Source: CAIYTF01 sp963664845
GTDB lineage: Bacteria > Bacteroidota > Ignavibacteria > Ignavibacteriales > Ignavibacteriaceae
DNA: 64,000 bases
Direction of reading: 5' to 3'
NCBI GenBank assembly: GCA_963664845.1
Contig: OY761615.1
Coordinates: 2,542,001 to 2,606,000, forward strand
In this document: piece by piece, positions 1 through 8,795 of the stretch
How the letters are laid out: every line of letters starts with the position of its first letter
Numbering within the stretch: the stretch's first letter is position 1
Position numbers and translations under genes: made by a program
Notes under the pieces: model-generated
Database searches by the model: none
Seen by the model: the letters and a program-made list of their open reading frames with translations, nothing else
Told to the model about the DNA's origin: nothing

Positions 1-1372
1 CGCCCCGCAGCTTCATAACATTTGTTTTCACCACATCCAGACCAACGCCCCGGCCCGAAATATTGGTAACCTTTTCGGCTGTGGAGAATCCGGGAAGGAA
101 CAACAGATTATAGGTGTCTGTAAGAGACAGTTCCTTGGCGCGCTCCCTCGTCAGGAGGCCTTTGGAGATAGCTTTTTCCTGAATTTTTTCAGCGGAAATA
201 CCACCGCCATCATCCTGAACCATAATAATGATATTATTGCCTTCATGTTCGGCATACAGAATAACCTTGCCAACACGCGGTTTCCCAGCCTGTTCACGTT
301 TTTCCGGCGATTCAACGCCATGATCGAGTGAATTGCGGACAAGATGCACCAACGGATCGTTTATTTCTTCAATGAGCGTTTTATCGAGCTCGGTATCTTC
401 ACCATGAATGATGAGCTCAACTTCTTTACCCGTCTCTTTCGCCAGATCCCTGACGAGGCGTGGAAACTTATTAAACACTTTCCCGATCTTGATCATTCTG
501 GTTTTCATGACCGCGAGCTGCAGTTCGGTTGTCATCAAATCGATCTGGCGAGAGGCATCGGCGAGATCGCGCACCAGCGGCGTTCCCTCGTAATTAAGTG
601 AGGCTTCCGAATAGACCTGGGCCAAACGGTTACGGCCAAGCACAAGTTCGGAAACAATGTTTAACAATTCATCAAGGCGTTTAACGTCAACACGAATGTT
701 ATTATCCGTTTTCGCGCTGTCCGCCTTGGTTTCTCTCACCGGAGCCTTTGCCGTTCTGCCGGTTGCGGCGCCAACAGCTTTTACCCCGGTCTTTTTGTCT
801 TCAGGAACTGCATCCTGCAATTTTGCTGCCAGATCAGGCACGGGTTCCAACGAAACGCTTTCAAACTCAGCAGACTCAATTGCCTCCTCTTCATCGCTGC
901 CGTTTTCGTCATCCGGCTCTGCAGCAGGAACGGAAGCGCCACCTGGAGCAATGCCTTTATTCTCGAGTATCTCCGTAAGAAAAGCCACTACACCATCAAT
1001 ATCATAACTTTCATTGAGCTGTGTCTCAATCACCCCGACCAGGGCACCCATGGAGTCGTATGCCTGTAAAATGCCGTCCATGATATAGTCATTTAAGGAC
1101 AGCTCTGCTTTACGAAGCTTATTCAGCAGATCTTCGGCATGATGCGTCAAAGCCATCAACCGTGTAAGGCCAAGGAACCCGGAAGTTCCTTTCACGGTAT
1201 GGAATGCACGGAATATTTTATTAAGAAGGTCAGGATTATCGGGTTGCTTCTCCAACTCAACGAGATCCAGATCAAGTTGTTCAAGAATTTCCTTGGTCTC
1301 TACCAGAAAACTCTCGAAAATCTCTTTCATTTCCGGGTCTTGCAGAATCGCATAATCTTGTTCGTCGCTCAT
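1..1372 (-). CDS. cheA: Chemotaxis histidine kinase CheA (3' end cut by window edge)
   Basis: CheA is the autokinase of the chemoreceptor array and phosphorylates CheY. The visible 457 codons begin at ATG 1372 (MSDEQDYAIL). The N-terminal HPt domain carries the phospho-acceptor in AFHTVKGTSGF (His58). An acidic, Ala/Pro-rich linker of about 100 residues follows, with no obvious folded P2 (CheY-binding) domain. The dimerisation helices (VSELVLGRNRL) come next, then the ATPase domain with N-box LVHLVRNSLDHG, G1 QDDGGGI and G2 SGRGVGLDV. The CheW-like C-terminal domain lies beyond the window. It is the last visible gene of a minus-strand chemotaxis operon, 44 bp after the CheZ-like gene. The apparent lack of P2 is read from sequence only; a degenerate P2 could be hidden in the linker. 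Confidence 0.96.
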   Translation of the reverse strand, partial: MSDEQDYAILQDPEMKEIFESFLVETKEILEQLDLDLVELEKQPDNPDLLNKIFRAFHTVKGTSGFLGLTRLMALTHHAEDLLNKLRKAELSLNDYIMDGILQAYDSMGALVGVIETQLNESYDIDGVVAFLTEILENKGIAPGGASVPAAEPDDENGSDEEEAIESAEFESVSLEPVPDLAAKLQDAVPEDKKTGVKAVGAATGRTAKAPVRETKADSAKTDNNIRVDVKRLDELLNIVSELVLGRNRLAQVYSEASLNYEGTPLVRDLADASRQIDLMTTELQLAVMKTRMIKIGKVFNKFPRLVRDLAKETGKEVELIIHGEDTELDKTLIEEINDPLVHLVRNSLDHGVESPEKREQAGKPRVGKVILYAEHEGNNIIIMVQDDGGGISAEKIQEKAISKGLLTRERAKELSLTDTYNLLFLPGFSTAEKVTNISGRGVGLDVVKTNVMKLRG

Positions 1373-1415
1373 TGTCCTGGGCTTTTATTTTAGCGTATTG
1401 GAATAGGATGTTGAT

Positions 1416-2144
1416 TTATTTGGAAGCATTTTCACGAATCAGCGCGTCAATTTCTTCCTGTCTCCCGCCACCTTTGGTATAGGATGCATTGGGATCAAAA
1501 ACAGAACCCTGTGGCACTTCAATACCGGATTCCCCGAATTCATCGTGCAGCTCGGAGCTTTCAATATTAGCCACCAGGGAGGACAACCGGTTATGTACGG
1601 AGCCAATCAAATGGTTGACTGCGGCAAGTTGTTGAGCTGTTATATCCTGCACCTGAAGTGCAAGGGTTATCTTATAGGAATCCTCTTTAATTGACTCAAT
1701 AAGCGGAATGGTGTTTTCCAGCATTTGATGATCTGAGGTAAGGGTCATAAGCTCCTGGAATTGTTCCATTGCTTTTGGGTTTCCGGCCAATGCCGTTTCC
1801 AGCCCTTCAACCAGCAACTGAATGCGCAGCTGTTTGGCTTTTTCGTCAATAAGCCCGGTTTCGATCAAACCCAGCGCGTTTGAAATGTTGTCAATTAAAT
1901 CCAGTATTTGCGTGGTTGCCATTTCAGTTGCACTGGTAACATCGGAAATCTGGTTGGTTGCTAGGGGCATTTTATTGGTGCTGTCCGCGATGGATAGGTT
2001 TATGCCTTCAAGGAGTGGAACGATTTCTTTCATGAACTCAACAAGGTTCTGAATGATCGGAACTATCTTCTCCCCGAAACGGAACAAGGCTTTCAGATCA
2101 GTTAACTTGTCAAATACAGTTGCGAGGTTTTTGGTTTCTTCCAT
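1416..2144 (-). CDS. cheZ: CheZ-like CheY-P phosphatase
   Basis: Predicted to dephosphorylate CheY-P. The protein is almost wholly helical. It contains QVQDITAQQL, matching the CheZ active-site signature in which the Asp and Gln four residues later (Asp143 and Gln147 of E. coli CheZ) carry out catalysis; here Gly is replaced by Ala between them. A Gly-rich linker leads to a C-terminal tail QEEIDALIRENASK, the position where CheZ has its CheY-docking peptide. ATG 2144 is preferred (242 aa); a TTG at 2165 overlapping the cheY stop would add seven residues. It lies directly downstream of cheY and upstream of cheA, which supports the role. The family is divergent, so the name rests on motif and context. 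Confidence 0.8.
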   Translation of the reverse strand: MEETKNLATVFDKLTDLKALFRFGEKIVPIIQNLVEFMKEIVPLLEGINLSIADSTNKMPLATNQISDVTSATEMATTQILDLIDNISNALGLIETGLIDEKAKQLRIQLLVEGLETALAGNPKAMEQFQELMTLTSDHQMLENTIPLIESIKEDSYKITLALQVQDITAQQLAAVNHLIGSVHNRLSSLVANIESSELHDEFGESGIEVPQGSVFDPNASYTKGGGRQEEIDALIRENASK

Positions 2145-2161
2145 CGTGTTGTTTCCAGTAA

Positions 2162-2539
2162 TCAATTTTTATTAATAAGAGTTTCAATTTTTTCTTTGAG
2201 TATCTGCGGGGTAAATGGTTTCACGATATAATCGGAAACGCGGGCCTGCAATGCTTCAATTATATCCTCCTTAACGCCACGCGTGGTGACCATAAGAATT
2301 GGCAACAGCTTCAACGCTTCATCCGAACGAATAGCCTTTGTCAGCTCCAAACCGGAGACCCCCGGCATATTCCAATCGGTAATAACAAAATTAATATTGG
2401 GATTTGCGGCCAGCTTTCCGAGTGCATCTCTGCCATCGGCTGCTTCCACATAATCCGTATACCCTAAATTTTTAAGGGAATTTATCACGATTCTCCGCAT
2501 AGTCACGGAATCATCAACAACTAAAAATCTCAAACTCAT
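2162..2539 (-). CDS. cheY: Chemotaxis response regulator CheY
   Basis: Single receiver domain of 125 aa that should carry the signal from CheA to the flagellar switch. The acidic pair Asp9-Asp10, phospho-acceptor Asp55 (ITDWNMP), Thr85, Tyr104 and Lys107 (YIVKPF) are all present. Tyr104 aligns with the Tyr106 that reports activation in E. coli CheY, and the offset of two is constant across all sites. This makes it the better candidate for the motor-binding CheY of the two receivers here. It sits between another CheY-like gene and the cheZ-like gene. Confidence 0.93.
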   Translation of the reverse strand: MSLRFLVVDDSVTMRRIVINSLKNLGYTDYVEAADGRDALGKLAANPNINFVITDWNMPGVSGLELTKAIRSDEALKLLPILMVTTRGVKEDIIEALQARVSDYIVKPFTPQILKEKIETLINKN

Positions 2540-2558
2540 GTTACCGGCCTTCTTGCAA

Positions 2559-2924
2559 TTAGTTCAAATATTTTGCTACTTCATACTGTACCCGTTTGGG
2601 ATCAAACGGTTTTACCAGATATGAATTTGCTCCGCTTTTCAATCCGCGTTCAATTTCAGCACTGCCCGCGAGCGAAGAAAGAATGATAATGGGCACTTCT
2701 TTATATTGAGTGTTTTCTCTAATATTTTTGATAAGTTCAAATCCATCCAGATTGGGCATGTTCAGATCCGTAATAATCAAATCTATCTTGGTATTGGGAA
2801 GCTTTTCGAGTGCTTCCATCCCATCCGATGCAGCAATCACTTCAAAACCCCGCATGGTTAATGCAACAGAAACAAATTTCCGTATTGTCGGTGAATCATC
2901 GGCAATTAGAATCACTTTTTTCAT
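2559..2924 (-). CDS. CheY-like single-domain response regulator
   Basis: A 121-aa receiver domain with Asp9-Asp10, phospho-acceptor Asp53 (IITDLNMPNLDG) and Lys in YLVKPF. The switch Thr is replaced by Ser (ILSSLAG), and the position before VKPF is Ser-Tyr-Leu. It lies 19 bp upstream of cheY and 10 bp after cheR. It may be a second CheA target, such as a phosphate sink or adaptation regulator, which is common in multi-CheY systems; nothing in the sequence decides its partner. Confidence 0.9.
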   Translation of the reverse strand: MKKVILIADDSPTIRKFVSVALTMRGFEVIAASDGMEALEKLPNTKIDLIITDLNMPNLDGFELIKNIRENTQYKEVPIIILSSLAGSAEIERGLKSGANSYLVKPFDPKRVQYEVAKYLN

Positions 2925-2934
2925 ACTGATTCTT

Positions 2935-3846
2935 CTACTCCTTCTTGTATGCGACTGTCTTTGGGAAACTGATCACTTTGAACGCTTTTGATATTCCATG
3001 CAGCGTTTCAGAGTACCCAATGAACAAATAGCCGTTTTTAATTAAACTGTTGTAAAGCCCGCTCACCACTTTGATCTTAGACCGCAAGTCGAAGTAGATA
3101 AGCACGTTTGCACAAAAAATGATATCGAAATTCATCATCATTTTAAGATCAAAATCATTATAGAGGTTCATCACCTTGAATGATACATTTTTTTTGATAC
3201 CCGGGTCGAGGACATAGGTGTCGCCGACCGTTCTAAAATATTTTTTCAGATAGTATGGCGGGGAATTGCGGACCGAATATTCCTTGTAAATTCCCTGTTT
3301 TGCGGTTTCCACCACGGCATAGTTGATATCGGTGCCGACAATTTCAAATTCCAGTTGAGGGAATTTCGGTTTAATAAATTCATTCAGCATTATGGCCACC
3401 GAATAGGCTTCTTCGCCCGATGAGGAGGCAGCGCTCCAAACCCTGATCCGGTTTTTCTGCGGACGGGCAGGATTCTTCAAAATCTCCGGAACAATGGTGG
3501 AGACCATAGCCTCAAGCTGAGGCTGGTTGCGAAAGAAGAACGTTTCGTTGATGGTGATAGCCTCATAGAGGAACTTTTGCTCCTGAATGCGGTCAGAGCC
3601 ATAGCGCACCACTTCGAGATACTTTTCGTAGGTGGGCACTCCCAGATAGTTCATCCGTTTCATTAACCGGCTTTCCAGCAAATACTTTTTATTGTCCTGG
3701 AACCAGATCCCGGTATTCTGATAGATCATCAAACGCCATTCTTCAAACAATTTGTCCGTTAGCAGGAGCGGTTCGCTTGGAGAAAATGCGTTTTGACCCG
3801 GGCCCCTCATCGACATAAATTTTTTCTCAACAATATTGGTATCCAT
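2935..3846 (-). CDS. cheR: Chemoreceptor glutamate methyltransferase CheR
   Basis: Transfers methyl groups from S-adenosylmethionine to glutamates of chemoreceptors during adaptation. The N-terminal helical domain is followed by a Rossmann methyltransferase fold with VWSAASSSGEEAYS (the CheR SAM-binding signature, with Ser where Cys is usual), EIVGTDIN, and FDIIFCANVLIYFD. ATG 3846 is preferred: it lies just after the stop of the HEAT-repeat gene, whereas the longer reading from 3897 would add 17 unlike residues overlapping that gene. No cheB methylesterase is visible in the window. Confidence 0.93.
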   Translation of the reverse strand: MDTNIVEKKFMSMRGPGQNAFSPSEPLLLTDKLFEEWRLMIYQNTGIWFQDNKKYLLESRLMKRMNYLGVPTYEKYLEVVRYGSDRIQEQKFLYEAITINETFFFRNQPQLEAMVSTIVPEILKNPARPQKNRIRVWSAASSSGEEAYSVAIMLNEFIKPKFPQLEFEIVGTDINYAVVETAKQGIYKEYSVRNSPPYYLKKYFRTVGDTYVLDPGIKKNVSFKVMNLYNDFDLKMMMNFDIIFCANVLIYFDLRSKIKVVSGLYNSLIKNGYLFIGYSETLHGISKAFKVISFPKTVAYKKE

Positions 3847-3851
3847 AGCCG

Positions 3852-5234
3852 CTATTCGCTCATTTCTATATTGGGACTGCTTGACTGCAGCACCCATTGT
3901 ACCCGTTCCCTGATCATCTCATCCGGATCGTTCTCAAATGCACTCAGGTATTCTTTTGCCTGGGCCGGGGTATATTGTTCAACAAGTTCGATTAATCTGA
4001 GTCTGTTCCAGAGAACAGTATCGCTTGACATCCTGTCGAAAAAGACAAGCGCCATTTCGGGACGCATCATGAAGAGCAGCTCCATTGCCAGTTTCCTCAC
4101 CTCCTCATCGGAGTGAGAAAGATGCAGCGAAAGAGAGTCACAAAGGTTCACGACTTCAGTTTCTTCAAGTTTGCTTAGCGAAGTTCCATTCCATTCCACA
4201 AGGAAATTTTTCAGGAGTTCAAGCACCGGACGAAGGTTTTGCTTCCGCGAGATCAGGCTGTCCAGGATCAGGCGCAGTGTAACCGGTCCGTTTTGACACA
4301 GATAAGGCAAAATATTGGCGTCCACTTCCCAATCGCTGCCATAAATTTGCAGACATGCATTAAGCGCATCTTCATCTTTAAAGGAAACGATGAGTGCCGA
4401 GGCAGCCACGCGATAGTTTTTATCGCCATCAGTGAGTGTTGAAAGAATTTTAATTTTGGTTTGTTCGTCATACGGGATATCGAGATCGAAGCGTTCTTTC
4501 AGTTTCATTAAAGAAAGAACGATTGCCCAGGTATAGGGTATGTCGCTTACGGGCAGTTCGTTAAGCAGGAAAAAGAAAGTATCCTCGTTGCCAAGATCAC
4601 CAAGGCTTTCGAGCATTGAAAATTTCGTGAGGTCAGAGGCAGTGGGATAGTTATCCATAACAAATTTGCAAGCCTCAGCAGAACCAATTTTTCCCAGTGA
4701 CTCCACAACCGTAGGGCCATAGAGCTCATTTTGGTTATAGATTTGCACAAGGTAAAAAAGTCCCGGCTCATATTTCATGTTGCCGATGGCTTCAGCACAT
4801 GCAAGAATCACATTTTCGTTTTTGTTTTCCTCTATCATGGCGGTGATTGCCGGAGCAGAGGACTGGTCGCCAATCAGGCCGAGGATATCGACAATAAATT
4901 TTTTGTCGTCATCATCACCCTTGGGCAAATAAGCAAGCATTTCGGGAATCACCTCTGGTCCACGCTTGAGGAGAATATCTCCGGCGAGGTTCCTGACCCC
5001 AATATCTTTTGAAGAAATGAAGGGAACTACCATTCGTGCTATCAACGGGCTGTCGTTGAACGCAAGAGCCATTCCGGCGGCATCCCGAACTCCTTTGTCT
5101 TCATCAGACAGAAGTTCTGTCAGCCTGGCCAATTCTGCTTCGGAAACCGGCTCTGTAAGAAACACTTCGGCGGCTCTTCGGCGAATTTCGGGATCCTGGT
5201 TGCTAAGTTCTTGCAAGATTGATTCTGAATACAT
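3852..5234 (-). CDS. HEAT-repeat protein heading the chemotaxis operon
   Basis: A 460-aa soluble protein made of HEAT-like helical pairs. Repeats are clear near the N-terminus (PEIRRRAAEVFL, KGVRDAAGMALA, IGVRNLAGDIL) and the C-terminus (EEVRKLAMELLF, EMIRERVQWVLQ). There is no signal peptide or membrane segment. HEAT proteins are usually scaffolds for protein-protein contacts. As the first gene of an operon with cheR, two cheY-type genes, cheZ and cheA, it may organise or modulate part of the chemotaxis pathway; that role is inferred from position only. Confidence 0.85.
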   Translation of the reverse strand: MYSESILQELSNQDPEIRRRAAEVFLTEPVSEAELARLTELLSDEDKGVRDAAGMALAFNDSPLIARMVVPFISSKDIGVRNLAGDILLKRGPEVIPEMLAYLPKGDDDDKKFIVDILGLIGDQSSAPAITAMIEENKNENVILACAEAIGNMKYEPGLFYLVQIYNQNELYGPTVVESLGKIGSAEACKFVMDNYPTASDLTKFSMLESLGDLGNEDTFFFLLNELPVSDIPYTWAIVLSLMKLKERFDLDIPYDEQTKIKILSTLTDGDKNYRVAASALIVSFKDEDALNACLQIYGSDWEVDANILPYLCQNGPVTLRLILDSLISRKQNLRPVLELLKNFLVEWNGTSLSKLEETEVVNLCDSLSLHLSHSDEEVRKLAMELLFMMRPEMALVFFDRMSSDTVLWNRLRLIELVEQYTPAQAKEYLSAFENDPDEMIRERVQWVLQSSSPNIEMSE

Positions 5235-5261
5235 GGTCTTTAGATTTATGATTATGTTGAA

Positions 5262-5288
5262 TTATCGAAGAATTCTTAAAAGAGTTGA
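5262..5288 (-). promoter_or_regulatory. Candidate FliA (sigma28) promoter of the chemotaxis operon
   Basis: Read on the minus strand: TCAA, 15 nt, TTCGATAA. The enterobacterial sigma28 consensus is TAAA, 15 nt, GCCGATAA, so this matches three of four and six of eight bases at the right spacing. It ends 27 bp upstream of the first start codon at 5234. A similar TTCGATAC element lies upstream of fliW. Confidence 0.35.
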
Positions 5289-5580
5289 ATCTGGCTGCAA
5301 ATTCCGCTCATTTTCTTCGCGAATTAAGGAATAGTGATAAATTAGCAATTACCATGCCGCTGATGCAAAAGATGCGATTTTTAGAATGGGAACGATAAGC
5401 GCATTCATCAGGCGACGAACGCTTTAAAAGGTTGGATAAATCTGAGTTGAATGATTGAGTGAATACCATTAGGGATTCCTTCATGGACAATATTAGCCAA
5501 ATGCGTGGTGGCGAATAGATGGGTGGGTAAGGCGACACGGATATTCATGTGCCCAATGAATGCAAGTGAAGAGTTGCCGC

Positions 5581-5714
5581 TTTTACCGGTTTGTGGTAGG
5601 TTTTACCGGAGGTTGTAAAAGTAAGATTGAGGAAAAAATTTGAATACAAGGTAAAAAACGCTGTTTCGCTTCTGAATAGTTTGGACTTTTACCGGTTTTA
5701 CCACTTTTACCGGT
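5581..5714. repeat. TTTTACCGGT short repeats
   Basis: The decamer TTTTACCGGT (or one mismatch) occurs at 5581, 5601, 5687 and 5705, with TTTTACCAC between the last two. The spacing is irregular and there are no conserved spacers, so this is not a CRISPR array. It lies in the gene-free stretch 5235-6598. The function is unknown; the half-palindromic ACCGGT core could be a protein-binding site. Confidence 0.55.
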
Positions 5715-5788
5715 ATTTCGCTCCCGTTGGTGTTTTTAAACCCACCCGGTGTCGCAGCGAACCCCTCCCGGCCTCCCCTTTTGTTAAG

Positions 5789-6170
5789 GGCAATGGTGTT
5801 AACTTAGCATAAACCTCAAAACGATGACCATGAAATTGTTTTCAAAACGGCGCGGATTAGGTAAATTCCCGCCTTCGCGCACAGGCGTCAACTTAAAAGA
5901 GTATAATTAGCCCCTGTTCGCAGAATCGCTGACAGCTAACTATCATAAGAATAGGTTGTTAGCGGACGTTTTAATTTTCTGCTCTATGAGCAATGCAATA
6001 AACTCGCGAATTGCAAAATTGTTCAATGGGCCACCGTTTCCAGAGTTCGAAGCAGGTAGATTCCCGCCTTCGCAGGAATGACAATAGTCAATAAGCACGT
6101 TAAGTTGACGTCTATGCGCCTTCGCGGGAATGACACTCTAAACAAATTTCGTTAAGTTGACACCATTGCG
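5789..6170. repeat. Cluster of interspersed intergenic repeats (GGTGTCAACTTA and ATTCCCGCCTTCGCGGGAAT types)
   Basis: Two short repeat families are intermixed. GGCAATGGTGTTAACTTAG at 5789-5807 recurs inverted at 6151-6170 and again at 27319-27337; its core GTCAACTTAA also occurs at 5887-5896 and inverted at 6100-6109. The palindrome ATTCCCGCCTTCGCAGGAAT at 6060-6079 has partial copies at 5865-5880 and about 6117-6134, followed by ATGAC. This resembles small palindromic, miniature-transposon-like or dRS3-like repeats. No ORF here looks coding. Confidence 0.7.
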
Positions 6171-6598
6171 TTAAGGGGAGGTGTTGGCGGCGCGGAAAAT
6201 TTTAATTTAATTACCGGTCTTACAGTTTATTCTAATACCTATTGGAATTTCATTGCCTTGTGGCCGCAACGGACATTGGTTGCCTGGCAGACAGAGTGAC
6301 AGACAAGTTTTCAAAGAACATGAATAGGATGAGGAGAATTTAGATTGTGGAAATTAGTGAGGGAAATGTGCAGGATGCAAGATGCTCCGTGCAGGTGCAT
6401 GGGGCAGTGCACAACGCAGTGCGGCGTGCACTAACCGTCTGAACTTTGATTTTTTTGATTTGTGTGATTTATGTGAGTTGGAAGGGTTCTGGCGCAGGCT
6501 AGAATGTCTGAAGCCGTCCCAGTTGAACGGCTTCAGATGATTGTTCATGAATGACTGTATGATGAACAGGCAACCATGTCTGTATCTATGATCCTCAA
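6171..6598. other. Gene-free stretch
   Basis: No convincing gene is present. A 64-codon open frame on the minus strand is low-complexity (HKSHKSKKSK) and has no ribosome binding site or family resemblance. There is no clear terminator. Confidence 0.5.
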
Positions 6599-7120
6599 CT
6601 ATTTGATGAGTGTCATTTTCTTAATTGACTTGAAATCGTTGCATTCGATCTGGTACAAATAAACACCGCTGGAGAGATGCGAGGCGTTGAATTCTGCCTG
6701 ATAGCTGCCTGCCGACTTTTCTTCATCAACCAGTTTGATCACTTCTTTGCCGAGCATGTCGTATATACGCAACGTTACACGGCCTGCTTTGGGAAGCTGA
6801 TAGTTGATTACCGTTACAGGGTTGAACGGGTTGGGATAGTTTTGGGACAAATCATAAGTAGTGATTTTTCCCGCGGCATTCCCAGACTTGATTTCAACAC
6901 CTTTGAAGGTTACTTCTTTTACTTTTGATGAATTTCTGATGAGCACACCAAATCCCTTATAGGCATTTTCACCTGTTCCGGATTTGCTCTTTACCAGTAC
7001 ATCACCAGCGGGTTCCGCAACGGCACTGCGTACATAGTCATATTTTGTTTCCGCTGCTATATTGTTGCTGACAATAAGAAGCAGTTTTACCTTGAATTGT
7101 TGCAGTTTTCCGGCAGCCAA
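6599..7120 (-). pseudogene. Start-less remnant of a type IX secreted protein (C-terminal sorting domain)
   Basis: The last 80 or so residues form a complete type IX secretion sorting module: LSQNYPNPFNPVTVINYQLP, then RIYDMLGKEV, LVDEEKSAGSYQAEFNASHL, SSGVYLYQI and a basic end KKMTLIK. Such a domain should sit at the end of a long protein with a signal peptide. Here an in-frame TAG stands directly before the TTG at 7120. There is no ATG start in a sensible place, no signal peptide and no N-terminal cargo domain. It is best read as the 3' remnant of a truncated gene; a frameshifted upstream part is not evident. Confidence 0.65.
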
Positions 7121-7227
7121 CTATCGAATAACACCCTTTTCCCAATAAATACTATCAGGCAAAGCGCCGGGGGCAAGCCGGGCGGGGTATCTGTCTCAAC
7201 GGGAAAAGCGCCGAAAGTATGTTCCCT

Positions 7228-8592
7228 TTAATGCATTATCCTTACAGCCCTGCCTCCTTTGCCTGCTCTTGTTCCCCGGATGACTACAGCGCTCTGATTC
7301 TTGAAACCTACGGCAATAACACAATCGTTCTTTACCGTAATCGAATTCAGAATATCGGCATATTGGAGCAATTCCGAATAATAGTGCCATTCAACTCCAT
7401 TATAATGAGCAAGAAATCCAAAATCTCCACATGCAAAAACATCATTCACCCCGTTGCCCCGCACACTGTTTGTTGAAATTCGGGGAATTGCATCTGCACC
7501 TTCCCACGATCCGTTCAGATTGGTAAATATTCCATCGCCCGCCGCAAAGAATATATTCCCTTTATTTGTCCATATACCATAAACACTCCTGTCAAGTCCC
7601 CATTTTACTGAATCGACCTTATCTTCCGAGTCAAGGGTTAGGATTTTATGAGCCGACGTCCCCGCCCAGTTTGAAAGTGCCAAATAGACCTTCTTTTTAC
7701 CGGTGGTTTCATTATACAAACCAAAAACATCATGTATGGGAACGTGTACACCCGTATACAACCACCTCCACTGCCCGTTGCCCAGATACCGCACTATGGT
7801 TCCATCATTGCATGCAATATATAAATCATCCTTTGTTGCCCCCCACATCTTGGTCCCTGTAGAAGTGAAGGTTCCCCAGAGCACCGGATAGAAAGTATAC
7901 TTTGTACCATCGTAGTAATCGTTTGCAAACCAAATACTGTTTTTATTAAATCCATAAAGAATATTTATTGTATTATAAATATAAACTCCTTGGCTGGGGA
8001 ACAGTATCCGCATCTGAGTCCATTTTTCACCATCCCAGTGAACCACATTAAAAGGGTCCACCCAATTTCCCAGGGAATCGTATTTATCAGTATCCTTAGT
8101 ATATATTTCGCCCACAGCCCAAATATTGTTTTCATCAATAAGCGCCGCATCATACAAATCGCAGGAGCCATATCCCCCGCCAAAATAATACACATCCCAA
8201 TTAAAAAGATTGCCTGTAGGATTAAGCGTGGTGAACGACATGGAATAGGTTATGGTCCCGTTACCTGCAGCGCGAGTTTGCAGCCGATAGTTGTATGTGG
8301 TTCCAGGTTTAAGATCCCTGAGAACAAGCATGGTATCTTGAGAGGAAACAGAAATAATTCCCATGTTTTTATCATTCTGCCATACAGTTACTGCGGCAGG
8401 AAAGTTAACCTGTGGAAGTTTCAGTTTCACCCAAACCTGCTCACAGGCAACCTCCTCCACTGAAAGCGATGGTGTAATGGCAGGTTCCGTGGGAAAATGC
8501 CTGCAGGACATGCTCACAAAAAGAAGCATGCAAAACGGTAAGACCAGACCAGTGGTTTTTATGCGAAAGAAAGAGGAAACAGTAACTGCCAT
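7228..8592 (-). CDS. Surface lipoprotein with repeated WD/propeller-like modules (paralogue 1)
   Basis: A 454-aa exported lipoprotein: N-terminal signal peptide ending in the lipobox VSMSC. A fibronectin-III-like domain of about 90 residues follows (VEEVACEQVWVKLKLP to YRLQT). Then come repeated blades with an N-I-W-A-V-G type motif (ENNIWAVGEI, VVHWDGEKWTQM, VNDVFACGDFG, HYNGVEWHYYSEL). Proteins of this kind are sometimes auto-named glucosyltransferase, but no glycosyltransferase motif is visible. Probably an extracellular binding or structural protein. The gene 200 bp upstream is a clear paralogue with the same layout, so the pair arose by tandem duplication. Confidence 0.8.
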   Translation of the reverse strand: MAVTVSSFFRIKTTGLVLPFCMLLFVSMSCRHFPTEPAITPSLSVEEVACEQVWVKLKLPQVNFPAAVTVWQNDKNMGIISVSSQDTMLVLRDLKPGTTYNYRLQTRAAGNGTITYSMSFTTLNPTGNLFNWDVYYFGGGYGSCDLYDAALIDENNIWAVGEIYTKDTDKYDSLGNWVDPFNVVHWDGEKWTQMRILFPSQGVYIYNTINILYGFNKNSIWFANDYYDGTKYTFYPVLWGTFTSTGTKMWGATKDDLYIACNDGTIVRYLGNGQWRWLYTGVHVPIHDVFGLYNETTGKKKVYLALSNWAGTSAHKILTLDSEDKVDSVKWGLDRSVYGIWTNKGNIFFAAGDGIFTNLNGSWEGADAIPRISTNSVRGNGVNDVFACGDFGFLAHYNGVEWHYYSELLQYADILNSITVKNDCVIAVGFKNQSAVVIRGTRAGKGGRAVRIMH

Positions 8593-8795
8593 TGGTGCCC
8601 ACAGTATAAAAGAAATTTTAAAAGAATAATTCCTGTATGTAACTTAAAAAACAAAATTGAAAACAAATTAGGGAACGATGAACCCAAATATGAAATAATT
8701 TTCGCAGTACCATTGTTTTTATGATTTAATATCCGGTAACCACGGGATATATGGAACTGTGGGGCGTACTGCAATCCCCCAGTTCGAAAATTCAA

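Noticed and set aside
5581..5714. TTTTACCGGT repeats as a CRISPR array
   Set aside because: Repeat unit is only ten bases, spacing is irregular and there are no cas genes.
6354..6548. 64-codon minus-strand frame
   Set aside because: Low-complexity His/Lys/Ser sequence, no ribosome binding site, in a repeat-rich gap.
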